A stretch of 64,000 bases of DNA from contig NZ_FOLO01000004.1 of NCBI RefSeq assembly GCF_900112265.1, forward strand, positions 58,483-122,482, read 5' to 3'. Below the pieces are notes generated by a model. That model searched no databases and was not told where the DNA came from. It saw nothing but the letters and a program-made list of their open reading frames with translations. A program made the translations under genes and the position numbers. The DNA comes from Pseudoalteromonas denitrificans DSM 6059 (GTDB taxonomy: Bacteria; Pseudomonadota; Gammaproteobacteria; Enterobacterales; Alteromonadaceae). This document shows positions 19,201-28,535 of the stretch, piece by piece. Position 1 is the stretch's first letter. Every line of letters begins with the position of its first letter.

Positions 19201-21759
19201 ATGTTTTTTAACCTAGCAAGTATGTATAAGCGCATAATTTTAAGTAAACCTAAGCGAGTGTGCTTGGTCGTTTTATTAATCACTGTTTTTTTTGCCATGC
19301 AAATTAAGCACTTTAGATTAGATGCTTCAGGCGATACCTTAGTACTTGAAAATGACAATGCACTTAATTTTTACCGCCAAATCAAAAAGCAATACGGCTC
19401 AGACGACTTTTTGATCATGACATATACACCTAATAAAGACTTATTTGATAATTCAACCTTAGACGATTTAGTAAAAATGTCGGATGAACTTGCTCAAATA
19501 CCTCAGTTAGACTCAATAATCAGTATTTTAACAGTCCCTTTGATTAATAGTCCGCCAGTCACTTTAAAGTCTCTTCAAAATCATATTCCAACTTTGCTTG
19601 ACCCTAAAACTAATATCAACATGGCAAAAAAAGAATTACTTATTAGCCCCCTTTTTAAAAATTTATTAATTAGCAGTAATAGCAAAACAACAGCATTTTT
19701 ACTTTATATAAAACCAGATGCTGACTATCAAATATTGCAAACTAAACGTGCCCAACTTCAACAACAAATACAAGAAGACCCCCTCAAAAAAAAATACCAA
19801 AAACAATTTAAGATTATCAATAGCTTATATTCAAATCATTTAAAAGTGATGCAAAAAAAACAAGCAACTTTAATTGAAGATGTCAGAACTGTGATGCAAA
19901 AGCATAGCCCAGTTGCACAACTTCATTTAGGCGGCGTGCCAATGATCACCTCTGATTCAATTGCCTTTATTCGACATGATTTAATTAATTTTGGCTTTAT
20001 TGTGGTGTTATTTATTATTGTTACTTTAGCGATAGCTTTTGCTAGAGTACGCTGGGTTGTTTTACCACTATTATGCTGTATTGTTTCGGGTATAAATATG
20101 GTTGGATTTTTAGGCTTTGTAAATTGGCCTGTTACAGTTGTATCATCAAACTTTATTTCCTTAATGCTGATCTTAACACTCTCTTTAACAATTCATTTAA
20201 TTGTCAGATATCAAGAGTTACATTGGAAATATCCAAAAGCACCTCAAATAACTTTAGTCTCAAAAGCAATGCAAAAAAAATTTATACCCTGCCTCTTTAC
20301 TACAGCAACAACTATCGTTGCTTTTGGCTCTTTAATTGTCAGTGATATACGCCCTGTCATTGATTTTGGATGGATGATGACAATCGGTGTTCTCATTGCA
20401 TTTATAATGGCTTTTACCTTATTTCCAGCATCACTAATGTTATTGAAACCAGGAAAGGCAGTTAATCAAAAAAACTTTACTGAACAGCTAACTTTGTCGG
20501 TAGCTCATAAACTCGTGAAGTCTCAAGTACCAGTATTAACGTCGTATGTGATTATTATTAGTTTTAGTATTTTGGGTTTTAAATATCTGTCGGTTGAAAA
20601 TCGATTTATTGATTACTTTAAAGAGTCAACAGAAATACACCAAGGCATGTCATTAATTGATAAGGAGTTAGGGGGCACAACGCCACTTGATGTTGTGATC
20701 AATGCACCCAAAGACATTCCAGTCGAGGTAATCAAAAACGAAACTGATGATGACTTTTTTGACGAACTTGGTTTTGAAGAAGATGACCTAACAGAACTCG
20801 AACATGATAAACCCACAGGCATAACTGCAAGTTATTGGTTTAACCCTACAATGTTAGAAGAAATTTCACGTTACCATAGTTTTTTAGAAAGCTTACCTCA
20901 AACAGGCAAAATATTATCATTAGCATCAGGCATGACCTTGATAAACGATATTGAACCCGAAACTAAAACAGATAACTTTAAATTGTCGCTTATTTACTCA
21001 AAATTACCCGATTCAGTTAAGTCAGTATTATTTGACCCTTATTTATCTGAAGATGGTAATCAAATTCGTTTTAGTATTCGAGTATTTGAGTCAGATAAAA
21101 ACCTTAAAAGGGATGAGTTATTAAAGGACATAAAACAAGGTCTTATGGAAGAGTTTTCATTAAAAGATGAGCAAATACAATTCACTGGCATGTTAGTTTT
21201 ATATAATAATATGCTAAAAAGTCTATTCAGCTCTCAAATATTAACCTTAGGTATGGTATTTTTTAGTATTTTAATCATGTTTATTTTACTTTATAAAAAT
21301 TTAACTTTATCTCTTATTACCTTGATCCCTAACTTAGTTGCAGCAGGCATGGTTTTAAGCATTATGGGCTGGTTTAATATTCCACTCGATATGATGACAA
21401 TTACTATCGCGTCTATTTGTGTCGGCATTGCAGTTGATAATTCCATTCATTATGTGCACCGATTTAAACAGGAGTTTAAATTATATGGTGATTATCAACA
21501 GGCCATGATCAAAAGTCATAGCAGTATAGGGCGAGCCATGTATTATACCTCAATCACTATCACGCTTGGTTTTTCAATACTCATTTTATCTAACTTTATG
21601 CCTTCAATTTATTTTGGTGTATTGACAGGTTTTTCTATGTTAGTGGCTTTAATTGCCAATCTCACATTACTCCCTTTATTACTGATAAAATTTGAACCTC
21701 TTGGACAAGCTAACTCTAATAACCTTCTTTCAAGTAAACAAGAATTACTGAATGAATAA
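19201..21759 (+). CDS. RND-superfamily exporter, MMPL/HpnN-like
   Basis: The protein has 852 residues from ATG 19201, which is spaced 6 bases from AAGG. The ATG at 19195 touches the AAGG and is a poorer start. It has two similar halves, each with one N-terminal helix, a periplasmic domain and five clustered helices. Typical stretches are FVNWPVTVVSSNFISLML and the second-half ITIASICVGIAVDNSIHYVH, where the Asp is the proton-relay type residue. Such single-gene RND proteins export lipids or hydrophobic molecules. An acidic stretch lies in the second periplasmic loop near residues 510-540. The substrate is unknown. It appears monocistronic. Confidence 0.88.
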   Translation: MFFNLASMYKRIILSKPKRVCLVVLLITVFFAMQIKHFRLDASGDTLVLENDNALNFYRQIKKQYGSDDFLIMTYTPNKDLFDNSTLDDLVKMSDELAQIPQLDSIISILTVPLINSPPVTLKSLQNHIPTLLDPKTNINMAKKELLISPLFKNLLISSNSKTTAFLLYIKPDADYQILQTKRAQLQQQIQEDPLKKKYQKQFKIINSLYSNHLKVMQKKQATLIEDVRTVMQKHSPVAQLHLGGVPMITSDSIAFIRHDLINFGFIVVLFIIVTLAIAFARVRWVVLPLLCCIVSGINMVGFLGFVNWPVTVVSSNFISLMLILTLSLTIHLIVRYQELHWKYPKAPQITLVSKAMQKKFIPCLFTTATTIVAFGSLIVSDIRPVIDFGWMMTIGVLIAFIMAFTLFPASLMLLKPGKAVNQKNFTEQLTLSVAHKLVKSQVPVLTSYVIIISFSILGFKYLSVENRFIDYFKESTEIHQGMSLIDKELGGTTPLDVVINAPKDIPVEVIKNETDDDFFDELGFEEDDLTELEHDKPTGITASYWFNPTMLEEISRYHSFLESLPQTGKILSLASGMTLINDIEPETKTDNFKLSLIYSKLPDSVKSVLFDPYLSEDGNQIRFSIRVFESDKNLKRDELLKDIKQGLMEEFSLKDEQIQFTGMLVLYNNMLKSLFSSQILTLGMVFFSILIMFILLYKNLTLSLITLIPNLVAAGMVLSIMGWFNIPLDMMTITIASICVGIAVDNSIHYVHRFKQEFKLYGDYQQAMIKSHSSIGRAMYYTSITITLGFSILILSNFMPSIYFGVLTGFSMLVALIANLTLLPLLLIKFEPLGQANSNNLLSSKQELLNE

Positions 21760-21780
21760 TCATCCGTCAGCACATTTTTT

Positions 21781-21800
21781 CCGAGTATATTTATACTCGG
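21781..21800. repeat. perfect hairpin after the RND gene
   Basis: CCGAGTATA (21781-21789) and TATACTCGG (21792-21800) form a 9-bp stem with a TT loop. No T-run follows on plus. Six T precede it. It may be a weak terminator or an operator for the CDGSH gene 110 bases downstream. Confidence 0.5.
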
Positions 21801-21913
21801 AGTGCCTCACTTAATCTTTAAGTCCCGTGCAGCCATTTCAAATCCTTTTTAATTTTGCCTATATATTTTGGTCTAATATTAGTCTATCTATTTAAAATCA
21901 TTTCGAGAATGTA

Positions 21914-22165
21914 ATGTCAGAACCTAAAGTAGCTGGTAGCACGCCTTTAGCCATTGAGGTTGAATCTGGTCAAGCCTATATGTGGTGTGCGTGTGGTTTA
22001 AGCAAGAAACAACCATTTTGTGATGGTTCTCATGGTCAAACTGATTTTAGACCTGTACTTTTTAAAGCCGAAAAAACACAAACACTATATTTTTGTAATT
22101 GTAAGTCGACTAAAAAAGCACCTTTATGTGATGGCTCCCATAAAAAACTAAATTTAAAATCCTGA
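21914..22165 (+). CDS. double CDGSH iron-sulfur protein
   Basis: The 83-residue protein carries two CDGSH zinc-finger-like motifs. Site 1 has C25, C27, C36 and H40 (CAC...FCDGSH). Site 2 has C61, C63, C72 and H76 (CNC...LCDGSH). Each such site binds one [2Fe-2S] cluster with three Cys and one His. Bacterial tandem CDGSH proteins are cytoplasmic and are linked to redox or iron-sulfur homeostasis. It has no signal peptide. The gene stands alone and converges with the PEBP gene. Confidence 0.94.
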   Translation: MSEPKVAGSTPLAIEVESGQAYMWCACGLSKKQPFCDGSHGQTDFRPVLFKAEKTQTLYFCNCKSTKKAPLCDGSHKKLNLKS

Positions 22166-22197
22166 CTATAAAATAATGTAATTGATTTATTTTTTAA

Positions 22198-22222
22198 TAA
22201 GATGCCAATGACCAGCATCTTA
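22198..22222. terminator. possible terminator between convergent genes
   Basis: TAAGATGC pairs with GCATCTTA around a 9-base loop, between the CDGSH gene and the convergent PEBP gene. The T-tails are poor, so the call is tentative. Confidence 0.4.
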
Positions 22223-22234
22223 CTATGTTTTCAG

Positions 22235-22804
22235 CTAATCACGTTTATACAAAGATTCAATCGTGCGTGATTCGAGTGTATTTGCATTAATCATATACCC
22301 AGCTAATGCCCCTGAGGCGCTCGGTGGAATTTCAAGTTTTTCTACTGACAGTGCGTGTACGGTAAAACGATAATGGTGTATGCCATGCCCCGATGGAGGA
22401 CAAGCACCTCCGAAACCTCTAATGCCATAATCATTTATTATTTGATTACTTCCTTTAGGTGCAAGATCTTTTGTTATGTTGCCAGCCCCTGTAATAACTT
22501 CATTAATGTTATTCGAAATATTAACTATTTGCCAATGCCACCAGCCACTACCTGTTGGCGCATCAGGATCATAAGCTGTTATAGCAAAACTTTTAGTGCC
22601 TTTAGGTGCACCTGACCATTTAAGATGTGGTGATAAATCAGAACCCGAACAGCCAAAGCCATTAAACTCATGTGTTTTAGACATCAATTCTCCATGACTA
22701 ATATCTTGACTAGATAACTCAAAAGAGCCAGCTGAAACACTGCTAAAAAGCCCTAGATATAAAATAGAAATAAGTGGAAGTGACTTAACGATGTTGTTTT
22801 TCAA
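22235..22804 (-). CDS. PEBP-family (YbhB/YbcL-like) periplasmic protein
   Basis: The 189-residue protein starts at TTG 22804. No ATG is available before the signal peptide, which ends near SVSAG. Family motifs are FAITAYDPDAPTGSGWWHW, GFGGACPPSGHGIHHY and HALSVEKL. The PEBP fold binds small ligands with an anion pocket (Asp-Pro-Asp and His residues visible). The bacterial role is poorly known. It is next to an AraC regulator gene on the same strand. Confidence 0.9.
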   Translation of the reverse strand: MKNNIVKSLPLISILYLGLFSSVSAGSFELSSQDISHGELMSKTHEFNGFGCSGSDLSPHLKWSGAPKGTKSFAITAYDPDAPTGSGWWHWQIVNISNNINEVITGAGNITKDLAPKGSNQIINDYGIRGFGGACPPSGHGIHHYRFTVHALSVEKLEIPPSASGALAGYMINANTLESRTIESLYKRD

Positions 22805-22896
22805 AAAAGTAACCTGCTGTTGTAAATTATTAAACGAAGCTATATTTTAGTCTTAGACAATTTTATATATAGTCCAAAAACTGTCAAACATTCGCC

Positions 22897-23715
22897 CTAA
22901 CCCGCCATTCTTGTTTTTCTGAGTTCTGAAGGTGTTAAACCAAAACGCCTTTTAAAGCGCTCGGTAAATTTCGATTGCGAATAATATCCACTTTTTTGGG
23001 CTATCATACCAATAGGATCAAGTGTTGTTTGCAACAAATGTAAACCTAACCCCAGTTTTACCTGATCTTTTATATCTTGTATTGTGGTACCTTCACTTTT
23101 CAATTTACGCCTTAAGGTAGACTCACTCATTGCTAGTTGTTGGCAAATATACTCCATTGTTATCTCTTGTGAGCTTTGTTTTACAATCAACTTTGTTAGA
23201 ATAGCATGTAGTCTTTGTGTAATATTTGGATTAACAGCCATAGATAAAATTTCTGTATAACCTAAATAATACAATATCTGTAATATCTCTTTTCTGCGTA
23301 AAGACCAAAGTTCTTGAGGTGCCCAGCAAGACCACTCAATGAATTGCTGTAAGCACTTTTCCAATGTTTGTGTTATTTTCCCTACACAAAAATGTTTTTG
23401 ATTAGTCGATTGAATTTCAAGCCCTGCAAAATCTTGATAATCAAAATCAATCAACAAAGCAAAATATTCATTTTCTTTTGGAATATTACGCATATTTATT
23501 GCGGGATTTGCAGACAAAAAAATAAAATCCCCCGCATTACACGTAATTTCACTTCCTTGACTTAGCTTTTTATTACCATCAAGTACTGCAATAAACACAG
23601 GTTTAACCACAGGAACATTCAATAACTTTTGTTCTTTAATAGAAGAATAAACGGAAAATGGAAGTGAATGATTATGTGCAACAGTATTTTTAATGACATT
23701 TATCAGATGATTCAT
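22897..23715 (-). CDS. AraC-family transcriptional regulator
   Basis: The 272-residue protein has a divergent N-terminal sensing domain (about 1-150). The C-terminal AraC double helix-turn-helix contains QQLAMSESTLRRKLK and IAQKSGYYSQSKFTERFKRR. It lies 92 bases upstream of the PEBP gene on the same strand, so it may control that gene or the divergent Sel1-repeat gene. The effector is unknown. Confidence 0.9.
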   Translation of the reverse strand: MNHLINVIKNTVAHNHSLPFSVYSSIKEQKLLNVPVVKPVFIAVLDGNKKLSQGSEITCNAGDFIFLSANPAINMRNIPKENEYFALLIDFDYQDFAGLEIQSTNQKHFCVGKITQTLEKCLQQFIEWSCWAPQELWSLRRKEILQILYYLGYTEILSMAVNPNITQRLHAILTKLIVKQSSQEITMEYICQQLAMSESTLRRKLKSEGTTIQDIKDQVKLGLGLHLLQTTLDPIGMIAQKSGYYSQSKFTERFKRRFGLTPSELRKTRMAG

Positions 23716-23850
23716 AGTTCATTTAAATTTAGAGTCTATTAATTTATAAGCAAAATACACCTAAAACATTAGGTCATTTAAGGCTTGGGTTGAATTATCA
23801 ATTGAAAATATTCAAAAGACTTTTCGCTTATGAAACAAGTTATTATTACA

Positions 23851-23862
23851 TGATTTAAATCA
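23851..23862. promoter_or_regulatory. FNR/CRP-like palindrome upstream of the Sel1-repeat gene
   Basis: TGATTTAAATCA is a perfect 12-bp palindrome matching the core of TTGAT-N4-ATCAA without the outer T and A. It lies 82 bases before the Sel1-repeat start. It is AT-rich, so chance occurrence is possible. Confidence 0.35.
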
Positions 23863-23943
23863 GTTGTTTAATTTTTTGAATAATATAAAATTTTTAAATA
23901 AATAGCAGTTTACAAAAAAATAGTGAAAAAAGGATTAAACTAA

Positions 23944-25761
23944 ATGGGTACAATGGAATCAAACGAAACCCTAGAGCAAGCTATTATGTTTCTCGAGGGT
24001 AATGGTGTGCCAAAAGATTTAAGTAAAGCATCTAGCATATTAGCCCAACTAGCAGAGCAAGGTAACCCACTCTCTCAATTTAAACTAGCTAGAATGTATG
24101 AAAATGGCGAAGGTGTTGAAGTAGATTTAAAAAAAGCCATAGCACTATATACACTATCTGCCGAACAAGGAGATAAAGACGCTCAGAATAACTTAGCAAA
24201 TATGTATGCAAATGGCGAAGGTGTTGAAGTAGATTTAAAAAAAGCCATAGCACTATATACGCTATCTGCCGAACAAGGACATAGAGACGCTCAGAATAAC
24301 TTAGCAAATATGTATGCAAATGGCGAAGGTGTTGAAGTAGATTTAAAAAAAGCCATAGCACTATATACGCTATCTGCTGAACAAGGCCAGCCTGATGCAC
24401 AATTTAATTTAGCATGGATGTATGATGAAGGAGAAGGTATTACAAAAAACTTAAATATTGCGACTAAATTTTACACATTAGCTGCAAAGCAAGGATGTGC
24501 TGAGTCTCAAAATAATTTAGGTGTCATGTTTGAAAATGGTCAGGGTAAAATTAAGAAAGATATAAATTTAGCTTTAAAATGGTATACACTTTCGGCGAAG
24601 CAAGACAATGAGTATGGCCTTTATAATTTAGCTAATCTATATAAAAATGGAACTGGCGTTAAAAAAAATGATAAAAAAGCTTTTAGTCTATTTAAGCAAT
24701 CATTTGAATTAGGTTATGAGCAAGCAAAATACAATTTACCCAATAAGTTAGCTATAGATTTACTTCAAAAACATAAGTTTTCTATTGCGTTAAATGATGC
24801 TTTTATTACTTTAGATAACACAATACGTATTATTAAAAAAAGACATATTTATAATGGAAGTGACCCTTTATCTCATTTTACAACATGGCCTGCAATTGAG
24901 AGCCTTTTACCTTTAGAGCAAAATAAAAATACAAATTTATTAAGGCTATATCATGTAGATTATATGAATGATCCTAATGAAGGCCTTGCACTATCAAACG
25001 TAATCAATAATACCAATAACGCCTGTCCACTATTAGAAAAAATATTTAATTATCGTGATAGTTTAAAATACAATAGCGTTATAGAGACTCTCCCGTCTGT
25101 TTATTCAGTTTCATTTACACACTCTTCAGATAGATTAGATCTTTGGCGTGCTTATGCTAACGATGGAAATGGTTTTTGCATTGTGACGTATTTTGACAAA
25201 CAAGAAGACGATGATACTTTTGAAAATGCTTCTGTGAATGCTTTTCACCTGCATAGAAATCCGACATTAAAACAAAGTTTTAATTCTATTAAAGATAAAA
25301 CAGAAAAACACTTAGATACAACTAAGCCACTATTATTTGAAGTGAAATATGATGATAAAAGTAAGAAAAAAACAATTCGAGAATTAAATTTAGCCCTTTT
25401 AAATATTGAAAAAGCATTAGAATCTGCAGTACCTAAAATAAAGACTGAAGTCAATCATATTTTATATGCGGTATTGATGGAAGTGATGTATTTATATAAA
25501 GATGAACAATATTCTACCGAGCGAGAAGTAAGAGCATTTCAAACCATGCCACTTAACGAAGTTAAAATGGATGAGCGCAACCCTGGTAGACTTTATTGTG
25601 AAACAAACCCGTTTTTGTTTTTAGGCGAAAATACAAAAATTGTAATAGGTCCAAAAGTACCGGAACCTCATATCGCTTTGTGGAACCTAAGATACCGACT
25701 AAATAAAAATGGTTTTGCCAATAATACAAATGTTGAATATTCGACTGTAAAATATCGGTGA
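23944..25761 (+). CDS. Sel1-like repeat protein with DUF2971-like C-terminal domain
   Basis: The 605-residue protein has about seven Sel1/TPR-like repeats in residues 10-275 (A...LA.MY.NGEGV pattern, about 36 residues each). The C-terminal region (about 305-590) shows LLRLYHVDYMNDPNEGLAL, VSFTHSSDRLDLWRAYAND and EREVRAF, the pattern of DUF2971. No signal peptide was seen. Sel1 repeats bind partners, and DUF2971 proteins often lie in accessory or defence loci with unknown activity. Three repeats are almost identical at DNA level. It ends at a strong terminator. Confidence 0.8.
   Translation: MGTMESNETLEQAIMFLEGNGVPKDLSKASSILAQLAEQGNPLSQFKLARMYENGEGVEVDLKKAIALYTLSAEQGDKDAQNNLANMYANGEGVEVDLKKAIALYTLSAEQGHRDAQNNLANMYANGEGVEVDLKKAIALYTLSAEQGQPDAQFNLAWMYDEGEGITKNLNIATKFYTLAAKQGCAESQNNLGVMFENGQGKIKKDINLALKWYTLSAKQDNEYGLYNLANLYKNGTGVKKNDKKAFSLFKQSFELGYEQAKYNLPNKLAIDLLQKHKFSIALNDAFITLDNTIRIIKKRHIYNGSDPLSHFTTWPAIESLLPLEQNKNTNLLRLYHVDYMNDPNEGLALSNVINNTNNACPLLEKIFNYRDSLKYNSVIETLPSVYSVSFTHSSDRLDLWRAYANDGNGFCIVTYFDKQEDDDTFENASVNAFHLHRNPTLKQSFNSIKDKTEKHLDTTKPLLFEVKYDDKSKKKTIRELNLALLNIEKALESAVPKIKTEVNHILYAVLMEVMYLYKDEQYSTEREVRAFQTMPLNEVKMDERNPGRLYCETNPFLFLGENTKIVIGPKVPEPHIALWNLRYRLNKNGFANNTNVEYSTVKYR
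24103..24395 (+). repeat. three nearly identical 108-bp tandem repeats within the Sel1 gene
   Basis: Units begin at 24103, 24211 and 24319 (period exactly 108 bases, 36 codons). The first two units are full length. The third is intact for about 75 bases and then diverges. The near-identity implies recent duplication by slippage or recombination, so repeat number may vary between strains. Confidence 0.92.
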
Positions 25762-25803
25762 GTACGTTACGTAATCTAATTCAATACCTAAAATTTATAA
25801 AAT

Positions 25804-25832
25804 AAAAAAACCGCTAAATTAGCGGTTTTTTA
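25804..25832. terminator. bidirectional intrinsic terminator
   Basis: AAAAAACCGCTAA and TTAGCGGTTTTTT form a long stem with a tiny loop and T-tails on both strands, between the Sel1 gene (plus) and mmsA (minus). Confidence 0.9.
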
Positions 25833-25903
25833 TGGGCAGTACTAAATTTTGAATAATTGATACTTAAGTAAGTATCAATATTAAATTGTCTGAAAAACGA
25901 GAT

Positions 25904-27403
25904 TTATTTCATAGAAATCGTTGTATTTACTTCACCTGCTTGATGATCTGGTGCAAACCAACGTGTTGATACTGTTTTAGTTTGTGTCCAGAATGAAATA
26001 GCTTGTTTACCATTAGGGCCTAAATCACCTAATTTAGAACCTCGAGAACCCGTAAAGCTAAAGTAAGCAACAGGCACTGGAATTGGTAAATTAATACCTA
26101 ATTGGCCTGCATCTGCTTCATTTTCAAAACGACGTGCATAATAACCAGAATTAGTGAATATTGAAGCACCATTACCAAATGGATTATCGTTAATAAGTTT
26201 TATCGCATCTTCAAATGTTTCGGCTTCTAATATCAATAACGCAGGACCAAAGATTTCCTGCGTATAAATATCCATATCAGTTTTAACATCAGTGAACATG
26301 GTAGGACCAACAAAGTTACCTTTTTCGTAACCTTCAACCACACAATCACGGCCATCCACTAATAAAGTTGCACCTTGTTCAACACCAGAGTTAATAAGTT
26401 TAATAATACGCTCTTTAGCTTGCGGATTGACTACAGGGCCTAAGTCAGCTGTACGATCAGTGCCAGGTCCAATTTTCATTTCATGGCTACGTGTCGCAAT
26501 TTCATCAACCCAACTACGCGTTTCTCCCACTAAAATAACAACTGAGTTTGCCATACAACGTTGACCAGCAGCACCATAAGCAGCACCTAAAATATTATTG
26601 ATTGCTTGGTCTTTATCACAATCAGGCATCACGATTGCGTGATTTTTTGCACCTACCATAGACTGTGCACGTTTGCCGTGTTGACTGGCTCGTTCATAAA
26701 TATGTTGACCTACATGAGTAGAACCAATAAATGACACAGCTTTAATTAAAGGATGATCACATAAACGATTTGCCACATCAGGGCCACCATGAACAACATT
26801 CAATACGCCTGGTGGAATACCTGCTTCTAGTGCTAACTCAACTAAAAATACCGATGAAGATGGGTCTTGCTCAGAAGGTTTTAAAACAAATGTATTACCC
26901 GTTGCAAGTGCTAATGGGAACATAAAACACGGAAGCATAATTGGAAAATTAAATGCCGTAATACCTGCACCAACACCTAGCGGTTTTTGTAAAGTATGTA
27001 CATCAACATTACCCGCTACGTTATTGGCCATTTCACCCATTTGTAAAGTGGTTATTGAACATGCATGTTCAACTACCTCTAAACCACGTGCTACTTCACC
27101 TTCAGCATCTGGTAATGTTTTACCATGTTCAAGCGTGATCATTTCAGCTAATTTAGTTGTATTTTCACGAATAAGATTTTGAAGTTTAAGCATGATGCGC
27201 ATACGTTTACCAAGCGGCACTAATTTCCACGTTTGAAACGCTTCATGTGCATTTTCAATGGCAGCATCGACTTCTTCAATTGTGGCAAATGGTACCTGAG
27301 CAACAACTTCTTGTGTTGCAGGGTTTAAAACATCAACCCATTTCCCAGAAGTTGATTCAATTTTTTCACCATTTAGGATCATTGGAACGCGGCGTACTGA
27401 CAT
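25904..27403 (-). CDS. mmsA: methylmalonate-semialdehyde dehydrogenase (CoA-acylating)
   Basis: The 499-residue aldehyde dehydrogenase has its catalytic cysteine C283 in GQRCMANSVVIL, the NAD-site region VLKPSEQDPSSSVFLVEL, and the MmsA-type C-terminus with PVPVAYFSFTGSRGS and SFWTQTKTVSTRWF. MmsA converts methylmalonate semialdehyde to propionyl-CoA in valine and inositol catabolism. No mmsB or acyl-CoA dehydrogenase genes are nearby, so it stands apart from the usual valine operon. The LysR gene is divergent, with a palindrome between. Confidence 0.95.
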   Translation of the reverse strand: MSVRRVPMILNGEKIESTSGKWVDVLNPATQEVVAQVPFATIEEVDAAIENAHEAFQTWKLVPLGKRMRIMLKLQNLIRENTTKLAEMITLEHGKTLPDAEGEVARGLEVVEHACSITTLQMGEMANNVAGNVDVHTLQKPLGVGAGITAFNFPIMLPCFMFPLALATGNTFVLKPSEQDPSSSVFLVELALEAGIPPGVLNVVHGGPDVANRLCDHPLIKAVSFIGSTHVGQHIYERASQHGKRAQSMVGAKNHAIVMPDCDKDQAINNILGAAYGAAGQRCMANSVVILVGETRSWVDEIATRSHEMKIGPGTDRTADLGPVVNPQAKERIIKLINSGVEQGATLLVDGRDCVVEGYEKGNFVGPTMFTDVKTDMDIYTQEIFGPALLILEAETFEDAIKLINDNPFGNGASIFTNSGYYARRFENEADAGQLGINLPIPVPVAYFSFTGSRGSKLGDLGPNGKQAISFWTQTKTVSTRWFAPDHQAGEVNTTISMK

Positions 27404-27522
27404 TGTCTTTCCTTATCTTTTCGCTAGATTTTTTAAAATTTAAAGTAAATTTGTAAAAAATAATTTTAAATAGCATAGAGCGAATGAATATACTTGACAA
27501 GAGACCTCAGCGCAAGGCAGCC

Positions 27523-27536
27523 TTGCATATATGCAA
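27523..27536. promoter_or_regulatory. 14-bp palindrome between mmsA and the LysR gene
   Basis: TTGCATATATGCAA is perfect and is bordered by CC and AGG. It fits the T-N11-A form of LysR operators and lies 26 bases before the LysR ATG. It is probably the site through which the regulator acts on itself and on mmsA. Confidence 0.55.
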
Positions 27537-27561
27537 AGGATGAATTTATTAAATTATTATT

Positions 27562-28452
27562 ATGAACTGGGATGACTTAAAAGTATTTTTAGAAGTCGCT
27601 AGAAGCGAAACTTTAACTATGGCATCAAAACGTTTAAATATTGATCCATCCACGGTTTCAAGGCGAATTCATAAATTAGAAAATGAACTTGGAACGCAAC
27701 TTTTTGACCGAAGTGTAACAGGCCACTTATTAACCGAACATGGCCATGAGTTACTCACCACGGCATTAGAGATTGAACAAAAAACAGTTGCAACCCTTGA
27801 TATTTTGCAAGGCAAAAATTTAGAAAATAAAGGCAATATTAGAATTGGAACAACAGATGCATTTGGTAGTTATTTTATAACTGAACAACTCACCGCTTTT
27901 CATAACACACATAAATATATTTCAATCGATTTGTTACCACTGCAAAGATTAGTAAAATTAACTCAGTATGAAGCAGATTTAGCCGTTACAATCGAAAAAC
28001 CAGAAAACAAATCATTGGTGGTGACAAAGTTATGTGATTATCGGCTTAAAATGTATGCAAGTAAGGACTACCTTGAAAAAAATACGGATATAAACTGCTT
28101 ATCTGATCTTTCAAATCATGCAACGATAGGATATGTTGATGACCTAATATTTAGCGACCAGCTTTGTTATCTTGATAGGTATTTAGAAAAAGTTAAACCT
28201 GTATTTAGAAGCACCAGTGTTATAGCACAATATAAAGCAGTTCAAAATGGCTTAGGTCTGGCTATTTTACCCTGTTTTTTAGCATCAAATGCAAACAACT
28301 TAGTACCGGTTCTTGAAAATGAAATAAACATTATTAGAAGTTTTTGGATGGCAGCACCCATTGAACGAAAACGTTTAGCTAGAGTCAATAAGCTTTGGCA
28401 ACATTTAAAAGAAGCCACATTACAGGCTAAACCTTTATTACTTGGTCAATAA
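27562..28452 (+). CDS. LysR-family transcriptional regulator
   Basis: The 296-residue protein has an N-terminal winged helix-turn-helix (MNWDDLKVFLEVARSETLTM, then NIDPSTVSRRIHKLENELG) and a substrate-binding domain from about residue 90. It is divergent from mmsA with 158 bases between the starts, so control of mmsA is the obvious hypothesis. Confidence 0.93.
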   Translation: MNWDDLKVFLEVARSETLTMASKRLNIDPSTVSRRIHKLENELGTQLFDRSVTGHLLTEHGHELLTTALEIEQKTVATLDILQGKNLENKGNIRIGTTDAFGSYFITEQLTAFHNTHKYISIDLLPLQRLVKLTQYEADLAVTIEKPENKSLVVTKLCDYRLKMYASKDYLEKNTDINCLSDLSNHATIGYVDDLIFSDQLCYLDRYLEKVKPVFRSTSVIAQYKAVQNGLGLAILPCFLASNANNLVPVLENEINIIRSFWMAAPIERKRLARVNKLWQHLKEATLQAKPLLLGQ

Positions 28453-28535
28453 ATACTTGAGCAATAAATTTTAAGCATTTATAAATTGTTATCGCCGTAG
28501 CAATTTGATTTTAACTTATTAAAGGCATTTATATT

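Noticed and set aside
24103..24395. CRISPR-like array
   Set aside because: The repeat period equals the whole unit and has no unique spacers. The DNA codes for Sel1 repeats in frame.
24089..24400. Minus-strand frame with three similar repeats opposite the Sel1 gene
   Set aside because: It is the mirror of the 108-bp coding repeats on plus. Its repeats are hydrophobic nonsense without a ribosome site.
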